A DNA stretch of 21,495 nucleotides from a virus: positions 1 through 21,495 of IMG/VR virus record IMGVR_UViG_3300046411_000373; one strand, written 5' to 3'. A program made the position numbers and the translations under genes. Shown in pieces: positions 21,101-21,495 of the stretch. The notes beneath the pieces are model-generated. The model did not search any database and was not told the DNA's origin. It saw only the letters and a list, made by a program, of their open reading frames with translations. Each line of letters starts with the position of its first letter. Positions within the stretch are counted from its first letter, which is position 1.

Positions 21101-21495
21101 TTGATGCTTCACCTTCTGTTATAATCTCTTCTTTTGCTTTACGTGAACTACGTGTAAACTTATATAGATTAACCACACTTTCTAATGCACCACCAATTAT
21201 TAAACCTTCACTAGCATTACGTATTCTGTTTCTAAACGTGCTTGCATCTTCATCTGTAGCCAAAGCTTCTGTCAATGGATTTTTTAAGAACGGAAACTCC
21301 TCAATTATACCAGAAATGTTTTCATCATACGGATCAAATACAGTTGCATCTGCTATAGCACCGTTTACAAACCCACCCTTTATTCCTTTTATTCCTGTAG
21401 CTCTACGTGTTAGCAAAAAGCCAGTACCAAATTGAGCCATTCCTTCTACAAAACCACCAATAACAGTTTCTGTATCTGGTATTGCTTCCTCTGCA
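18183..21495 (-). CDS. very large probable internal virion protein (C-terminal part, at least 1103 aa; 5' end outside window)
   Basis: The frame is open to the right edge: 18 codons continue upstream of the first Met (21440) with no stop, so the true start lies outside. Numbering from that Met, the first 100 residues contain GIKGIKGGFVNGAI and GLIIGGALESVVNLYKF, Gly- and Ala-rich amphipathic stretches. A highly charged linker lies around 140-175, weakly hydrophobic segments around 635-665 and 720-735, and the last 150 residues are basic and helical. Size, composition and a place in a separate opposite-strand module suit a T7 gp16-like ejection or core protein. No transglycosylase or other enzyme motif is seen in the visible part. 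Arg CGT and AGA codons are mixed. Confidence 0.7.
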   Translation of the reverse strand, partial: AEEAIPDTETVIGGFVEGMAQFGTGFLLTRRATGIKGIKGGFVNGAIADATVFDPYDENISGIIEEFPFLKNPLTEALATDEDASTFRNRIRNASEGLIIGGALESVVNLYKFTRSSRKAKEEIITEGEASKETLQEVEQAAQDIELQNNPLQKEADDFLKRKRGEKVDPPSSMPDPEIPRQERVKRKKKYDINRARANTQIEADEQVALSNAVAARNQGVAQQLIEEFEQRLVADGMAITKVSRIEDGVVVIDPKLARDVSKERIEKIATVKKKPFRDLLFGVGESQLNTTDALNLSMSEGEMFSAILKPEKFNSIVSVAADLRAKDMREGLGIWNDNNRVIDNLFNLTVQKELIGGQELLDTLAKYGLTFEDYVLTVVGSGSEAGKVLNQLSQIKRARPLTQKEAIKQKKLLEQQGRIRDTIMRVENIRRGMMVSQIATASRNLISGAIRAPLEVIGKVMDNALVGFENGGLSGMGKSLVPGNGTWSGSFRHLGLMFATQRSSKAYTQMIMNQPELVDNVDRFYNQMADLQKRMGRGDAKSTAGKVVDYAVSRGEDAAYFMNVPNRWQEFMLRNGMFLADMERLVKRDWNIDLIEAINEGKIRDIMTDASSVRPEGSRSIIDIADESMYNALDLTYANEPDIPLFRSLNTFIVRNGLTTVLPFPRFMFKSMELLAQYGAGASIPVTRFMSKAFKKSGDIRKAIAEEREIKIEDVTDEMVSRERRAFSRKERDMIGKNLQGAAIIGAGIWYRAQEDAPADYTKMNADDGSVIDTTPLFPLRPVLLIGELAKQAVNNTLGRWIENNPNEIVEVLTGTNYRTGASGYILDDIVSSVYGDGEINATTVKKSGAALGNYFSTFIVPYAQLIDAARVGGYMKNEYLDNAEEPTLDKSASFVDNFTRPFKQRYSFNEDLPTREFVLADKAERKRVAARLFSGLNFYNSDPEYADYLKRKGYTEFKISGYSQSPMQKRMMNSNLRQWLKVQVPNLQRAEDRARSRFERIDPERKQYKTFEQYFDATVLSKFDEKLREKKSKLRKQTASKLEEETKAYLDYNRLPKAIKRRAEVYYETEYPNAKLDEDGQADLSDVETIRVINSIGQKLR

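Overview
The window looks like about 21.5 kb of a double-stranded DNA tailed phage, most likely a short-tailed phage of the marine HMO-2011 type that infects alphaproteobacteria. The main argument is a family A DNA polymerase with a DnaJ-type CxxCxGxG...CxxC zinc insertion between its exonuclease and polymerase domains, a recognised hallmark of the HMO-2011 (SAR116 phage) group. It sits with a T7-like endonuclease I, a split primase and helicase, ThyX, a class II ribonucleotide reductase and MazG. The DNA is AT-rich by eye. Genes are packed with almost no spacers, mostly joined by 1-base (TAATG) or 4-base (ATGA) stop/start overlaps, and most have an AAGGAG-type ribosome site. The host is inferred, not shown.

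Layout. Positions 1-3483 (+) hold a run of small early-type genes, most of unknown function, ending in a SleB-type cell-wall hydrolase. The main spacer (3484-3564) follows, carrying an imperfect inverted repeat. Positions 3565-6035 hold a 42-residue protein, a DUF932 protein, an HNH endonuclease VII-like protein and a tyrosine integrase. Positions 6028-14043 are the replication and recombination block: TOPRIM primase, DnaB/RecA-fold helicase, ThyX, small proteins, DNA polymerase, a putative ssDNA-binding protein, an iron-sulfur PD-(D/E)XK nuclease and endonuclease I. Positions 14045-18150 carry nucleotide metabolism and host-modulating genes: a DUF3310 protein, a DoxX-like membrane protein, class II RNR, a possible nuclease, an RMF-like protein and MazG. 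A hairpin terminator at 18149-18180 separates this from a convergent minus-strand gene (18183 to the right edge, 5' end outside the window) coding for a very large, probably virion-internal protein.

How it works together. The phage supplies its own replisome and enlarges the dNTP pool with B12-dependent RNR and ThyX. The exonuclease and the junction endonuclease would break down host DNA and resolve recombination intermediates. MazG and the RMF-like protein may act on the starvation or translation state of the host. Three near-consensus sigma70-type promoters (TTGACA, 16-17 bp spacer, TATAAC or TACAAT) sit inside the 3' ends of genes just upstream of primase, polymerase and the ssDNA-binding gene, suggesting that host RNA polymerase drives the replication block in sub-units. 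The integrase suggests the phage may integrate, although no repressor or attachment site is visible here.

Six genes shorter than 60 codons (334-456, 2742-2921, 2921-3094, 3565-3693, 8690-8839, 14625-14792) and one doubtful one (1701-1799) were found by reading the spaces between larger genes.
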